A DNA stretch of 33,233 nucleotides from Bacteroidota bacterium (GCA_021825235.1 JAKAIL010000009.1:1-33233); one strand, 5' to 3'; shown: positions 8,220 to 16,959, counted from the stretch's first letter. Notes: generated by a model from the sequence alone, not told the origin. A program made the numbers and translations.

Positions 8220-8245
8220 TTGATCATCCGGATGATTGATCATCC
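8214..8245. repeat. Two perfect tandem copies of GGATGATTGATCATCC between bzdN and bzdO
   Basis: Read directly at 8214-8229 and 8230-8245; spans the bzdN stop codon. Confidence 0.9.
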
Positions 8246-8270
8246 AGGGAACACTAACCGCGTAAATTGT

Positions 8271-9653
8271 ATGGCGATTGCACCCCCACCGTTTTTCAAA
8301 GCCAAGCCTCCGGCGAAGCCGGTCGAAGTGGTAAAAGAGCGGAGTATGCTCCTTCAAAAGGAGATGCTCGCGAAGCAGTTTCACGATCTCTCGGCTGCGA
8401 AAGAGACCGGTCGAAAGGTTGTGTACACCTTCGTGCCAGGTAACCTTTCCGAACTGATCCTGGCCTTCGACATGCTGCCGGTCTATCCGGAGATCAATGC
8501 GCTCCAGTGGGGGATGCGGAAAAAATCGGGCTCCATGATCCGCGATGCCGAGAAGTATGGCTATTCCGAAGATGTCTGCACCTATGTAAAGTGCGACATT
8601 GGAATGTTCCTGAATGGGAACATCGGCCCGACCGGAGAAAAGTTACCACCTCCGGACCTGCTGCTCCTGAGCTACACGGGTTGCTTCACCTTCCTTAAAT
8701 GGTTCGAGAATTTACAGAAACTCTATCCTGGGGTTCCCGTGGCGATGCTGCACACGCCCTACGCTGCCGATGGAAAGATCACTGGCGAGATGGTCACCTA
8801 TATGGTGAAACAACTCGAAGAGGAAGTCATCCCGAAAATGGAGATGGTCTCGGGGAAGAAATTCGATCGGGAAAAGCTCTCGCAACATCTGGGATATGCA
8901 CGGGATAGTGAAGACTGGATCAGCAAGATTTTCGCGCTCACGAAGCAAAAACCATCGCCGATAGACGCGTATTTTGCGGGCGTGTATTACATCGGTCCAA
9001 TCAATGCCGGGTTCCGGGGCGCGGAAAGCGCGGTCGAGTATTACCGGCAGTTGTATTTGGAAGTTGCGGAACGGGCAGCCCATGGCAAGACGCCGGTTAC
9101 GCCCGAAGGGGATCTGGAAGAGGAGCGATTCCGCCTCGTAGTAGAAGGTCCGCCGAACTGGACACATTTCCGGGAATTCTGGAAGCTCTTCTACGATATG
9201 GGCGCGGTCGTCGTAGCCTCCTCCTATACCAAAGTAGGCGGCTTGTTCGATGAAGGCTTCCGGCACGATCCGGAGAAGCCGTTCGAAAGCCTGGCGCGCT
9301 ATTGTATGGGCTGCTATACCAATATCAGTCTGCCGGAGCGCATCAATCTGCTCGAACGATTTATCAAAGAGTATAAGGCGGACGGGTTCCTCATCAATTC
9401 GATCAAGAGCTGCAATTCCTTCTCTGCCGGGCAGCTCCTCATCATGAGGGAACTTGAACAGCGGCTTGGCATACCGGTGTCGTTTATCGAGTCCGACTTG
9501 GTGGACCCGCGCTATTTCTCCTACGCTAATATTAAGAATCGGCTCGACAGCTTTTTCCAAATGATGGAGCAGCGCAAGCGAGCAGGTTCCCATCATTCCG
9601 AAGGGAGAGGGAGTCTGTTATTGCCAATCGTAGAAAGCGAGGCCGTAGCATGA
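8271..9653 (+). CDS. bzdO: Benzoyl-CoA reductase, Bzd-type, subunit O (BcrB superfamily)
   Basis: In-frame start at 8271 (MAIAPPPFFKAKPP) preferred over 8220, whose extension is repeat sequence. VPGNLSELILAFDMLPVYPEINALQ, YVKCDIGMF, GVYYIGPINAGFRG, NSIKSCNSFSAGQLL, ESDLVDPRYFS. Confidence 0.9.
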   Translation: MAIAPPPFFKAKPPAKPVEVVKERSMLLQKEMLAKQFHDLSAAKETGRKVVYTFVPGNLSELILAFDMLPVYPEINALQWGMRKKSGSMIRDAEKYGYSEDVCTYVKCDIGMFLNGNIGPTGEKLPPPDLLLLSYTGCFTFLKWFENLQKLYPGVPVAMLHTPYAADGKITGEMVTYMVKQLEEEVIPKMEMVSGKKFDREKLSQHLGYARDSEDWISKIFALTKQKPSPIDAYFAGVYYIGPINAGFRGAESAVEYYRQLYLEVAERAAHGKTPVTPEGDLEEERFRLVVEGPPNWTHFREFWKLFYDMGAVVVASSYTKVGGLFDEGFRHDPEKPFESLARYCMGCYTNISLPERINLLERFIKEYKADGFLINSIKSCNSFSAGQLLIMRELEQRLGIPVSFIESDLVDPRYFSYANIKNRLDSFFQMMEQRKRAGSHHSEGRGSLLLPIVESEAVA

Positions 9654-11104
9654 GCAACTATTATCTCGGCATCGATCTCGGTTCCACGACCTCTAAAGCC
9701 GTTATCATCAATCAGGATGATGAAATCATTGGCCGCGGCATCACGAATACACGCGCGAATTATGAAGTCGCGGCGGAAATTGCGCGCATTGCAGCGATTT
9801 TCAATGCCCGGTTTTCGCTGCTCAAGCGTGCGATGCATTCGGAGCTTGTATCGAATCCGGAGCTTCAGCGATACATTGCCGATCTCGAAGAGGCCTTTCA
9901 GTATGTGGAATTTCGCATACGTGCCGACCGGCTCTACCGGCAAATGGTTACCACTGCCTCGGCCTATTTCCCGCTGGACCGCCAGCCGGCGGTGCTTGCC
10001 GCACTCGGCAAAATCTTTGAAGTGGCGATTCCAGAGATCAAGCACCAATATCTCCACGAGAAGTTGGGGGCCAAGAACCAGTTCTTCCGTGATATATTCT
10101 TCGAACAATACAATCAACGCGTTACTGCGCTCGACCAGACTTCCGCGACGAAGCTCTTCGAGCCGCTCATGACGACATTCGACAAGAGTATCACACCGGT
10201 CGAGAATGAAATGCTCCCGATGGACTTCACCGCGCTCGTGCATGAGGCGATGGACATTCTGCAGGAGAAATATGCGGGTTTCTCCGAGCGCAAGCTTCGA
10301 CCAGGTTTTGCCTTCGATGAAGAACTTCAACTGCTGGCCGGCAACGTGCGCGAAGTCTCGGAGACCATTAAGAAGCATATTGACCGCATCGCTCAACAGG
10401 ACATTGCCATCGCAAATATGGTAGGGACCGGTTATGGCCGCGCACTCTTGCCATTTCCGCAGGAGTGTATTCGCTCTGAGATTCTCTGCCATGCATTCGG
10501 TGCGCACATCGCGTTCCCAAACACCCGAACCGTCCTCGATATTGGAGGGCAGGATACCAAAGCCATCCAAGTGGACGAAGAAGGTTTCGTTACCAGCTTC
10601 CAAATGAATGATCGATGTGCCGCGGGATGTGGCCGCTATTTGGGCTATATTGCGGACGAATTGGGCATTACGCTTAGCGAACTAGGCGAGTCTGCAACCC
10701 ATGCCGAGTGCGACGCGCAGATTAATTCCACCTGTACCGTTTTTGCCGGTGCCGAGCTTCGGGAATTGCAAAATTTAGGCGTTCGACGGGAAGATATTTT
10801 GGGTGGGCTGCACAAAGCCATCGTTTCGCGTGCCATGTCGCTCATTGCACGTTCCGGCGGAGTCCGAAACGAATTTACCTTTACCGGGGGCGTGGCGCGC
10901 AATCCGGCGGTGCTGAAATATCTGCGCGGCTTCATTCGAGAGAATTATGGTGAAGACATCACGATGAATATTCATACCGACTCCATCTTCATGGGAGCGT
11001 TAGGCGGCGCGCGGTTCGCACGGTTAGGGGTGAATGTGGAACTTCCTAAATCGAAACGCTCCAGCACGCCCATCATGCCGGAACTGGAAGGAGAGTTACT
11101 GTGA
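9650..11104 (+). CDS. bzdP: Benzoyl-CoA reductase ATPase/activator subunit (BzdP/BcrA-like)
   Basis: 484 aa; YYLGIDLGSTTSKAVI phosphate-binding motif, DIGGQDTKAIQ, NDRCAAGCGRYL, CTVFAGAEL, FTGGVARN. ATGA overlap with bzdO. Confidence 0.88.
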   Translation: MSNYYLGIDLGSTTSKAVIINQDDEIIGRGITNTRANYEVAAEIARIAAIFNARFSLLKRAMHSELVSNPELQRYIADLEEAFQYVEFRIRADRLYRQMVTTASAYFPLDRQPAVLAALGKIFEVAIPEIKHQYLHEKLGAKNQFFRDIFFEQYNQRVTALDQTSATKLFEPLMTTFDKSITPVENEMLPMDFTALVHEAMDILQEKYAGFSERKLRPGFAFDEELQLLAGNVREVSETIKKHIDRIAQQDIAIANMVGTGYGRALLPFPQECIRSEILCHAFGAHIAFPNTRTVLDIGGQDTKAIQVDEEGFVTSFQMNDRCAAGCGRYLGYIADELGITLSELGESATHAECDAQINSTCTVFAGAELRELQNLGVRREDILGGLHKAIVSRAMSLIARSGGVRNEFTFTGGVARNPAVLKYLRGFIRENYGEDITMNIHTDSIFMGALGGARFARLGVNVELPKSKRSSTPIMPELEGELL

Positions 11105-11967
11105 CGGATTCTATTTACACTCTCGGCATCGATGTGGGCGGCAGCGTCATCAAGGCGGTGCTTACCGAATATGCGGAAGAAAGCGGCTCGGTGAAGAGCC
11201 GTGTCGTGCGGCAGCGAATGGAGAAGATTCGCAAACGCAATCCGGCTACCGTGGCAGACGATCTGTTAAAATCCATTGCCAACGATCATGGTATTGGCTT
11301 GGAAGGTGTAGCCTACGTTGCTTCCACCGGTGAAGGCGAAATGGTGGAACGAAAGACGGGCCATTTCTACGGCATGACGACCCATGCGCGCGGCGCGCAC
11401 AGCTTTTGCCCCGAAGCGCGGACCGTGGTGGATATGGGTGCGCTCTATGCGCGTGCAATCAAGATCGATCCCACGGGGCGCGTGCTCGATCATAAAATGA
11501 CCGGGCAGTGCGCATCGGGTTCCGGGCAGTTTATCGAAAATATCTCGCGCTACCTGGGGCTTTCGATCGAAGAAGTGGGTGATGTTTCACTTGGAGCGAC
11601 GAACCCCGAGCAGCCTTCGGGTATCTGCGCCGTGCTTGCCGAAACGGACGTCATCAATATGGTCTCGCGCGGAATTTCGACGCCGAATATCATCAAGGGT
11701 ATCCATCTTTCCGTCGCGACGCGCATCGTACGGCTGCTGCTTTCGCTGAAGGCCGAGTCGCCGATTGTACTGACGGGTGGGCTTGGTCTCAACAAAGGAA
11801 TGGTACAGGCCGTCGAGGAATTGCTTGGAAAAGATTCCAAACAGAAGCATACGGTGCTTACGCATCCCGCACCAATCTATGCTGGTGCAATCGGCGCATC
11901 GTTGTGGGGTGGTTATCGCTATTTCCGGTTGGGCGGGAAAGCGAGAGTTAACGGACAGAACGCATAA
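11101..11967 (+). CDS. bzdQ: Benzoyl-CoA reductase ATPase/activator subunit (BzdQ/BcrD-like)
   Basis: 288 aa, GTG start overlapping bzdP stop; YTLGIDVGGSVIKAVLTEY, GQCASGSGQFIENISRYLG, CAVLAETDVINMVSRG, LTGGLGLNKG. Confidence 0.88.
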   Translation: MTDSIYTLGIDVGGSVIKAVLTEYAEESGSVKSRVVRQRMEKIRKRNPATVADDLLKSIANDHGIGLEGVAYVASTGEGEMVERKTGHFYGMTTHARGAHSFCPEARTVVDMGALYARAIKIDPTGRVLDHKMTGQCASGSGQFIENISRYLGLSIEEVGDVSLGATNPEQPSGICAVLAETDVINMVSRGISTPNIIKGIHLSVATRIVRLLLSLKAESPIVLTGGLGLNKGMVQAVEELLGKDSKQKHTVLTHPAPIYAGAIGASLWGGYRYFRLGGKARVNGQNA

Positions 11968-11978
11968 ACGGAGGAGTT

Positions 11979-13811
11979 ATGGGCGAGTCGGAGACAATTC
12001 ATGTAACCTACGCGAAGGGACCAGGTTTGGGACCGACGGTTCCCAATGTTGCTACGATGCTGAGGCGCAATGTCGGGCAGTTACCATTGGGAACCGTGTT
12101 CCAACAAACGTACTCCTCGCCCTTTTCGCGGAAATGGGCGGGTGGGTATGGTTTTCAGGGATCGAACTGGATCAATGTTGTGGAGACCATTTGCGTGATT
12201 GCGCGCAGGCTCCAGTCCTTCGGCATGGAAGAGGGCGATTCTGTGGCTATTGTTTCGCAGAATCGGATTGAGATGCTGGAACTCGAACTGGCGATTATGG
12301 CAAGCGGTGGCGTAGCGGTTCCCATCTTTCCATTTTATCCACCGGCCACGCTCGATCATCTCCTCGAGTTTTGCGGAGCGCGATTCGTCGTGGTGCAAGG
12401 CGCGGCGCAATTGGACCGAATGACTCCTACAAAACGAATGAAGCGCCTGTTTTCCTTCGATCCGGTCCACGACGAGCGGTTCCCAGAACTCCTGCCCTTC
12501 GACATTCTGACGGATGGCGTTCGCCGCTCGATGGACACGGTTGTATTTGATCCACTCGATTTCTCGGCGCTTTCGTTCGAAGTCGATCCCGATGCGATCT
12601 GCCTTCGGCAATATACCTCGGGAACCTCGGCCAAGCGGAAGTTAGTCGAACTGTCGCATCGGAATATTTTATCGCAGCAGGCAGCGCTGGATGAAATGTG
12701 GGATTTGAACCCGAGCGACCGCATGCTAAGCTATCTGCCGTGGCACCATAGCTTCGGCGGCATTTTCGAGCTGTTCACCTCGCTCTATCGTATGGTGCCA
12801 ATGAGTTTGGAACCATCCTATGGCAAGGACCCACAGTCCATTCTCGAAAACTGGAAGCAGATCCAACCGACGGCGTTCTTCAGCGTACCACGGGTGTATC
12901 AATCGCTGGTAGATTTAGTACGCGGAGATGAGGAAGCGATGGAAGCATTTTTCCATCCGGAACTGAAATTCGTGTTTACCGCAGCTGCGCCTCTGCCAGA
13001 ATTTGTAGCACGCGAATTCGAAGAACGCGGCGTGCGTATCGTGGAAGGATGGGGACTTACGGAAACGGCTCCCTGCTGCACAATTACCGGCGTAACTTCG
13101 AAGCGTAAATCCGGGATCGTTGGACATCCCATTCCTGGCATCGAACTGCGCATTGCTTCGGATGGCGAAATCCAGGTACACGGCCCGAACGTCATGCGGG
13201 GCTACTATGATAATGACGAGGCCAATGCGGCATCGTTCACCCAAGACGGCTGGTTCCGGACCGGCGATGTAGGTGCCATAACGCCGGAAGGCCTTAGGCT
13301 GATCGGAAGGAACGATCGTATCTTCAAGCTATCGAATGGCGAAAAAATTGTTTCTGCCGATGTGGAGCGCGCGCTCCAGAGTGCCTGCCCATACCTAACC
13401 TTTGTGGTGATCGAAGGGCGTGGCGAGGAGTTCCCTGTTGCTTTGCTATTTCCCAATCGCGGATTGCTCGATGGACATACGCACGAATCCGAGCACCCCG
13501 TGAGCAGGGGCTGTTTGTGTCCAACCTCGCTCGAAGACCTTTCGCAATGTTTGCACGATTGCCTGATCGAAGCGAACGAGACCATCTCGCCCAAGTTCGC
13601 GCGCGTGCCATACGCGATTTTGGTGGACGACGATCTCTCCATCGACCGTGGTACGCTGACGCCTTCCATGAAGGTGATCCCGGACAAAGTAATCTCCGCC
13701 TATCGCTCCGCAATCGATCGCATCTACCAACGGCCAGAAACGAATCCGGGCCTCGACTTAAGCCATTTCATCGTAACGCTTAAAGCGCCGGAAGTGGCGG
13801 CAATCCATTAA
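11979..13811 (+). CDS. AMP-dependent acyl-CoA synthetase/ligase (FadD15/long-chain-like)
   Basis: 610 aa; YTSGTSAKRKLVELSHRN (divergent P-loop), GWGLTETAPC, GWFRTGDVG, LTPSMKV. Confidence 0.85.
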   Translation: MGESETIHVTYAKGPGLGPTVPNVATMLRRNVGQLPLGTVFQQTYSSPFSRKWAGGYGFQGSNWINVVETICVIARRLQSFGMEEGDSVAIVSQNRIEMLELELAIMASGGVAVPIFPFYPPATLDHLLEFCGARFVVVQGAAQLDRMTPTKRMKRLFSFDPVHDERFPELLPFDILTDGVRRSMDTVVFDPLDFSALSFEVDPDAICLRQYTSGTSAKRKLVELSHRNILSQQAALDEMWDLNPSDRMLSYLPWHHSFGGIFELFTSLYRMVPMSLEPSYGKDPQSILENWKQIQPTAFFSVPRVYQSLVDLVRGDEEAMEAFFHPELKFVFTAAAPLPEFVAREFEERGVRIVEGWGLTETAPCCTITGVTSKRKSGIVGHPIPGIELRIASDGEIQVHGPNVMRGYYDNDEANAASFTQDGWFRTGDVGAITPEGLRLIGRNDRIFKLSNGEKIVSADVERALQSACPYLTFVVIEGRGEEFPVALLFPNRGLLDGHTHESEHPVSRGCLCPTSLEDLSQCLHDCLIEANETISPKFARVPYAILVDDDLSIDRGTLTPSMKVIPDKVISAYRSAIDRIYQRPETNPGLDLSHFIVTLKAPEVAAIH

Positions 13812-13815
13812 CCGC

Positions 13816-15054
13816 ATGGCTATGAAAGAACTGCAATCGACACAACTGCTCAAGGAGGTGATGGGCAAGTATTTCACCACCCTTGGGGAGAGTGAAGCCA
13901 CGGGAAGGAAAGTGGCCTGGTGTACGAGCACCGGTCCGGCGGAACTATTACGAGCCTTCGGCTTCGAAGTGTATTTCCCGGAGAACCACGGCGCCCTGCT
14001 CGGTACGACGCGCACGGCTGGCGATTACATTCCCGTTGCCGTAAAACAAGGCTATGCCGGAGATATTTGCTCCTACCTTACAAGCGATATTGGAGCGTAT
14101 CTCGATCGCCGCACGCCGCTCACGCAGCATTACGGACTTTCGCATATTCCAAAGCCGGACGTGCTTGCCTACACCACGAACCAATGCCGTGAAGTGCAGG
14201 ATTGGTTTGCGTTCTATGCTCGGGAGTTTAGCGTTCCGCTCGTTGGCGTAAACCCACCGCGCTTTGTGGACGAAGTTTCCGCAGAGAACGTAGCGGACGT
14301 TCGCCGCCAGTTCGAATCACTCGTCCCGGCGCTGGAAGCCGCGAGCGGTGTGGTGTTCGATATTGACCGCTTTCGAGAAACGGTGCGGCTTAGTTCCGAA
14401 GCGTCTGCGCTATGGCGCTCGGTATTGGAAACTGCGAAAGCAAGCCCGGCGCCGCTCAGCTTTTTCGATGGCACGATCCACATGGGGCCGATTGTGGTCC
14501 TGCGCGGTACGGAAGCAGCCGTTAACTATTATCATGCGTTGCTTCTGGAACTCAATGGCCGCGTAGCCGCCGGCGTCGGGGTCGTGAGTAATGAGATGGC
14601 ACGTCTCTATTGGGATGGAATGCCCATCTGGGGCAAGTTGCGTTCGATGTCCAACCTCTTTCATTCGAATGCAGCGGTGGTGGTGGCATCTACCTATTGC
14701 AATAGCTGGATTTTGGATACGATGGACGAGCGGACTCCCTTCGAATCCACCGCGCTTGCCTATACGCAAATCTTCATCAACCGCAGCGAGCAGGCGAAGG
14801 AGAAGATACTCGCGGAACTGATGGCGGAGTACCGCGTGGACGGCATCATCTTCCACGATGCACGCACGTGCTTTAACAATACAAATGCACGCTTTGGGAT
14901 GCCACAGAGGGTGCAGCAGAAAACAGGAGTTCCCTCACTCGTGATAGAGGGCGATCTCTGCGACCTTCGCTTTTTTTCCGAAGGTCAGACCACCACTAAA
15001 ATTGAAGCCTTTATCGAACAACTGATTGACGCAAAGATGGGGGTGGAGGCATAA
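13816..15054 (+). CDS. Second HgdB/BcrB-like 2-hydroxyacyl-CoA dehydratase/benzoyl-CoA reductase-family subunit
   Basis: 412 aa; TGPAELLRAFGFEVYFPENHGALLG, GYAGDICSYLTSDIGAYL, NQCREVQDWF, VVASTYCNSW, DGIIFHDARTCFNNT, VIEGDLCDLRFF. Confidence 0.85.
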   Translation: MAMKELQSTQLLKEVMGKYFTTLGESEATGRKVAWCTSTGPAELLRAFGFEVYFPENHGALLGTTRTAGDYIPVAVKQGYAGDICSYLTSDIGAYLDRRTPLTQHYGLSHIPKPDVLAYTTNQCREVQDWFAFYAREFSVPLVGVNPPRFVDEVSAENVADVRRQFESLVPALEAASGVVFDIDRFRETVRLSSEASALWRSVLETAKASPAPLSFFDGTIHMGPIVVLRGTEAAVNYYHALLLELNGRVAAGVGVVSNEMARLYWDGMPIWGKLRSMSNLFHSNAAVVVASTYCNSWILDTMDERTPFESTALAYTQIFINRSEQAKEKILAELMAEYRVDGIIFHDARTCFNNTNARFGMPQRVQQKTGVPSLVIEGDLCDLRFFSEGQTTTKIEAFIEQLIDAKMGVEA

Positions 15055-16910
15055 TGGAAGCCGAGAAGAAAAGAATTGCTATCGTTGGACTGGGTCCGGT
15101 CGGGCAAATCCTCGCCGTGCATCTCGCGGAAGCAGGCCAGGAAGTCCTGCTCTGCGATATGGACAAAGGCCGCATGCACTTGATCCAGAAAGAGGGGATC
15201 GAGCTTACCGGCGCAATGCGGAAGAAGGCGCACTGTGCGGAACTGTTTACTTCCGTTGCTGACCTTTTGCCATTTAAGCCCGATGCGATCGTTTTTTGCG
15301 TGAAAGGTTACCACCTGAGTGCGCTCATCCCTGGGATGGTCCATTTCCCGAGGCAGGGGATCCTCTATATCAGCGCGCAGAACGGGATCGATACGGAACT
15401 CGAACTGGCTGAGGCATTCGGAGAAGCGAATACGTTCCGGATGGTGGTAAACTATGCGGGTAACCATCGCGCGCCAAACGTCATCGGTGTGAACTTTTTC
15501 AATCCGCCGAATTACATTGCTTCGATTGATGATTCCCAGTCCGAAGCCGCGCGTTGGTTTGCCGATCTGCTCACCAGTGTGAAGCTGGACACGATGGCGG
15601 TGGATTCCTTCGAAATCCTGCGCCGCGTATGGGAAAAGACGATCCTCAACTCTTCGCTGAGCGCGCTCTGCGGTGTCTCGCAGATGAACATGCGCGAAGT
15701 GATGGCGCTGCCCGATATGGTCGATATTATCGAGCAGGTCATTATGGAATCCATCGCGGTGGCGAAGGCTGAGAACATTCACTTCGAGGTGAACTTTATT
15801 CGGCATTGCATGAGGTATTTGAGGAAGTCCGGTGGGCATTTCCCTTCGCTCGCTGTGGACCTGATGAACAAGCGTCCGACGGAGATCGACTATTTTAACG
15901 GCAAGTTCGTCGAATATGGCAAGAAGCATTACCTGCCGACGCCTATGCACCTGGCCTTCACCAATATGGTGAAAGCAATTACGCAAAAGCATTTATCGGT
16001 ACAGGGTGCCGCCGCGACAAAGTCAACAGCGCCTTCGAGGGAACTCCTGCATTTGCCTCGGCTCATGAACGGGCAGAGCAGCGAGTATTATCTCGGCGTT
16101 GATTTGGGTTCGGCCTACACGAAAATCGTCGTTATTAACGAGCAGCGAGATGTGCTCTATCGCGAAGTGGTGAAAACGCTCACACGCGATAAAAAGCCGC
16201 TCTCGGATACGCTGGACGAAGTCCGCGACCGGTTTCCAATCAAGACGATTTGTGCCACAGGCTATGGTCGCGAGCAATTCCCCGGCGCAGACGTGACCAA
16301 GACCGAGATCCATTGCGCGGCTAAAGCGGTACATCATCTAACTGGGACAGGCTCGAATATTATCGATATCGGTGCTGAGGACATAAAGATTATCACGATC
16401 GGGAATAATGGCGCGGTCCAACACTTTTATATGAATTCGAAGTGCGCGTCGGGAACCGGAGCATTCCTTACCGAGATGGCCGAGAAAGTTGAGATCCCCA
16501 TCGAGGAGATGAGTAAGCTTGCCGCGCTTTCTTCGACGGCGAAGGAGATCAACAGCTTCTGTACCGTCTTCGCAAAAACGGAAGTGATGAAATGGAGCTT
16601 CGATCAAATACCGATCGAGGACATTGCGCGTGGGATCTATCTTTCGCTTACGAATCGGATACACAAACTCAAGATCGATCCGGATTTGCCCATTGTACTC
16701 GCCGGTGGGGTCATTGCATTCCATCCGCTGTTGCGGTCACTCCTGGCGGACCGCTTCCAGAGGCCAGTGAGTATTATTTCAAATCCACAATATTGCGTGG
16801 CTTTCGGCGCTGCACTTTTTGCGCAACGGGCTTCGAAACTTGGTGCGTCCGCAGTTGCGCCAGAGCCGATGCAAGTACTCAGCCCACGCCTCGTTGCGAT
16901 AGAAGTTTAA
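15054..16910 (+). CDS. Fusion: N-terminal ketopantoate-reductase-like (ApbA/PanE) domain (about 15054-16010) and C-terminal HgdC/BadF/BcrA-type activator ATPase (about 16070-16900)
   Basis: 618 aa single ORF. N-term IAIVGLGPVGQILAVHLAEAGQEVLLCDMDKGR...FCVKGYHL...SAQNGID...RPTEIDYFNGKFVEYGKKHYLPTPMH (KPR pattern). C-term YYLGVDLGSAYTKIVV...DIGAEDIKII...SKCASGTGAFLTEMAEKV...NSFCTVFAKTEV...LAGGV. TAATG overlap with upstream gene. Confidence 0.85.
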   Translation: MEAEKKRIAIVGLGPVGQILAVHLAEAGQEVLLCDMDKGRMHLIQKEGIELTGAMRKKAHCAELFTSVADLLPFKPDAIVFCVKGYHLSALIPGMVHFPRQGILYISAQNGIDTELELAEAFGEANTFRMVVNYAGNHRAPNVIGVNFFNPPNYIASIDDSQSEAARWFADLLTSVKLDTMAVDSFEILRRVWEKTILNSSLSALCGVSQMNMREVMALPDMVDIIEQVIMESIAVAKAENIHFEVNFIRHCMRYLRKSGGHFPSLAVDLMNKRPTEIDYFNGKFVEYGKKHYLPTPMHLAFTNMVKAITQKHLSVQGAAATKSTAPSRELLHLPRLMNGQSSEYYLGVDLGSAYTKIVVINEQRDVLYREVVKTLTRDKKPLSDTLDEVRDRFPIKTICATGYGREQFPGADVTKTEIHCAAKAVHHLTGTGSNIIDIGAEDIKIITIGNNGAVQHFYMNSKCASGTGAFLTEMAEKVEIPIEEMSKLAALSSTAKEINSFCTVFAKTEVMKWSFDQIPIEDIARGIYLSLTNRIHKLKIDPDLPIVLAGGVIAFHPLLRSLLADRFQRPVSIISNPQYCVAFGAALFAQRASKLGASAVAPEPMQVLSPRLVAIEV

Positions 16911-16920
16911 ACGAACTCAT

Positions 16921-16947
16921 ACTTAGCACTTTAGCACTCAGCACTTA
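16921..16947. repeat. Short AGCACTT-type repeat tract upstream of thiolase
   Basis: ACTTAGCACTTTAGCACTCAGCACTTA; related tract at 18262-18293. Confidence 0.7.
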
Positions 16948-16959
16948 TATTTCTCCTGC

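Noticed and set aside
8712-9596. 294-aa minus-strand ORF antisense to bzdO
   Set aside because: Shadow ORF opposite a clear BzdO coding sequence.
9585-9653. BzdO C-terminal tail HHSEGRGSLLLPIVESEAVA as repeat-derived
   Set aside because: CGAAGGGAGAGGGAG is suggestive but too short and not palindromic; left as ordinary C-terminal variation.
9593-10603. 336-aa minus-strand ORF antisense to bzdP
   Set aside because: Shadow ORF; the plus strand has a full, motif-rich ATPase reading frame, and the antisense translation has no recognisable family features.
14985-15992. 335-aa minus-strand ORF antisense to the KPR-HgdC fusion
   Set aside because: His/Arg-rich shadow translation opposite a well-supported gene.
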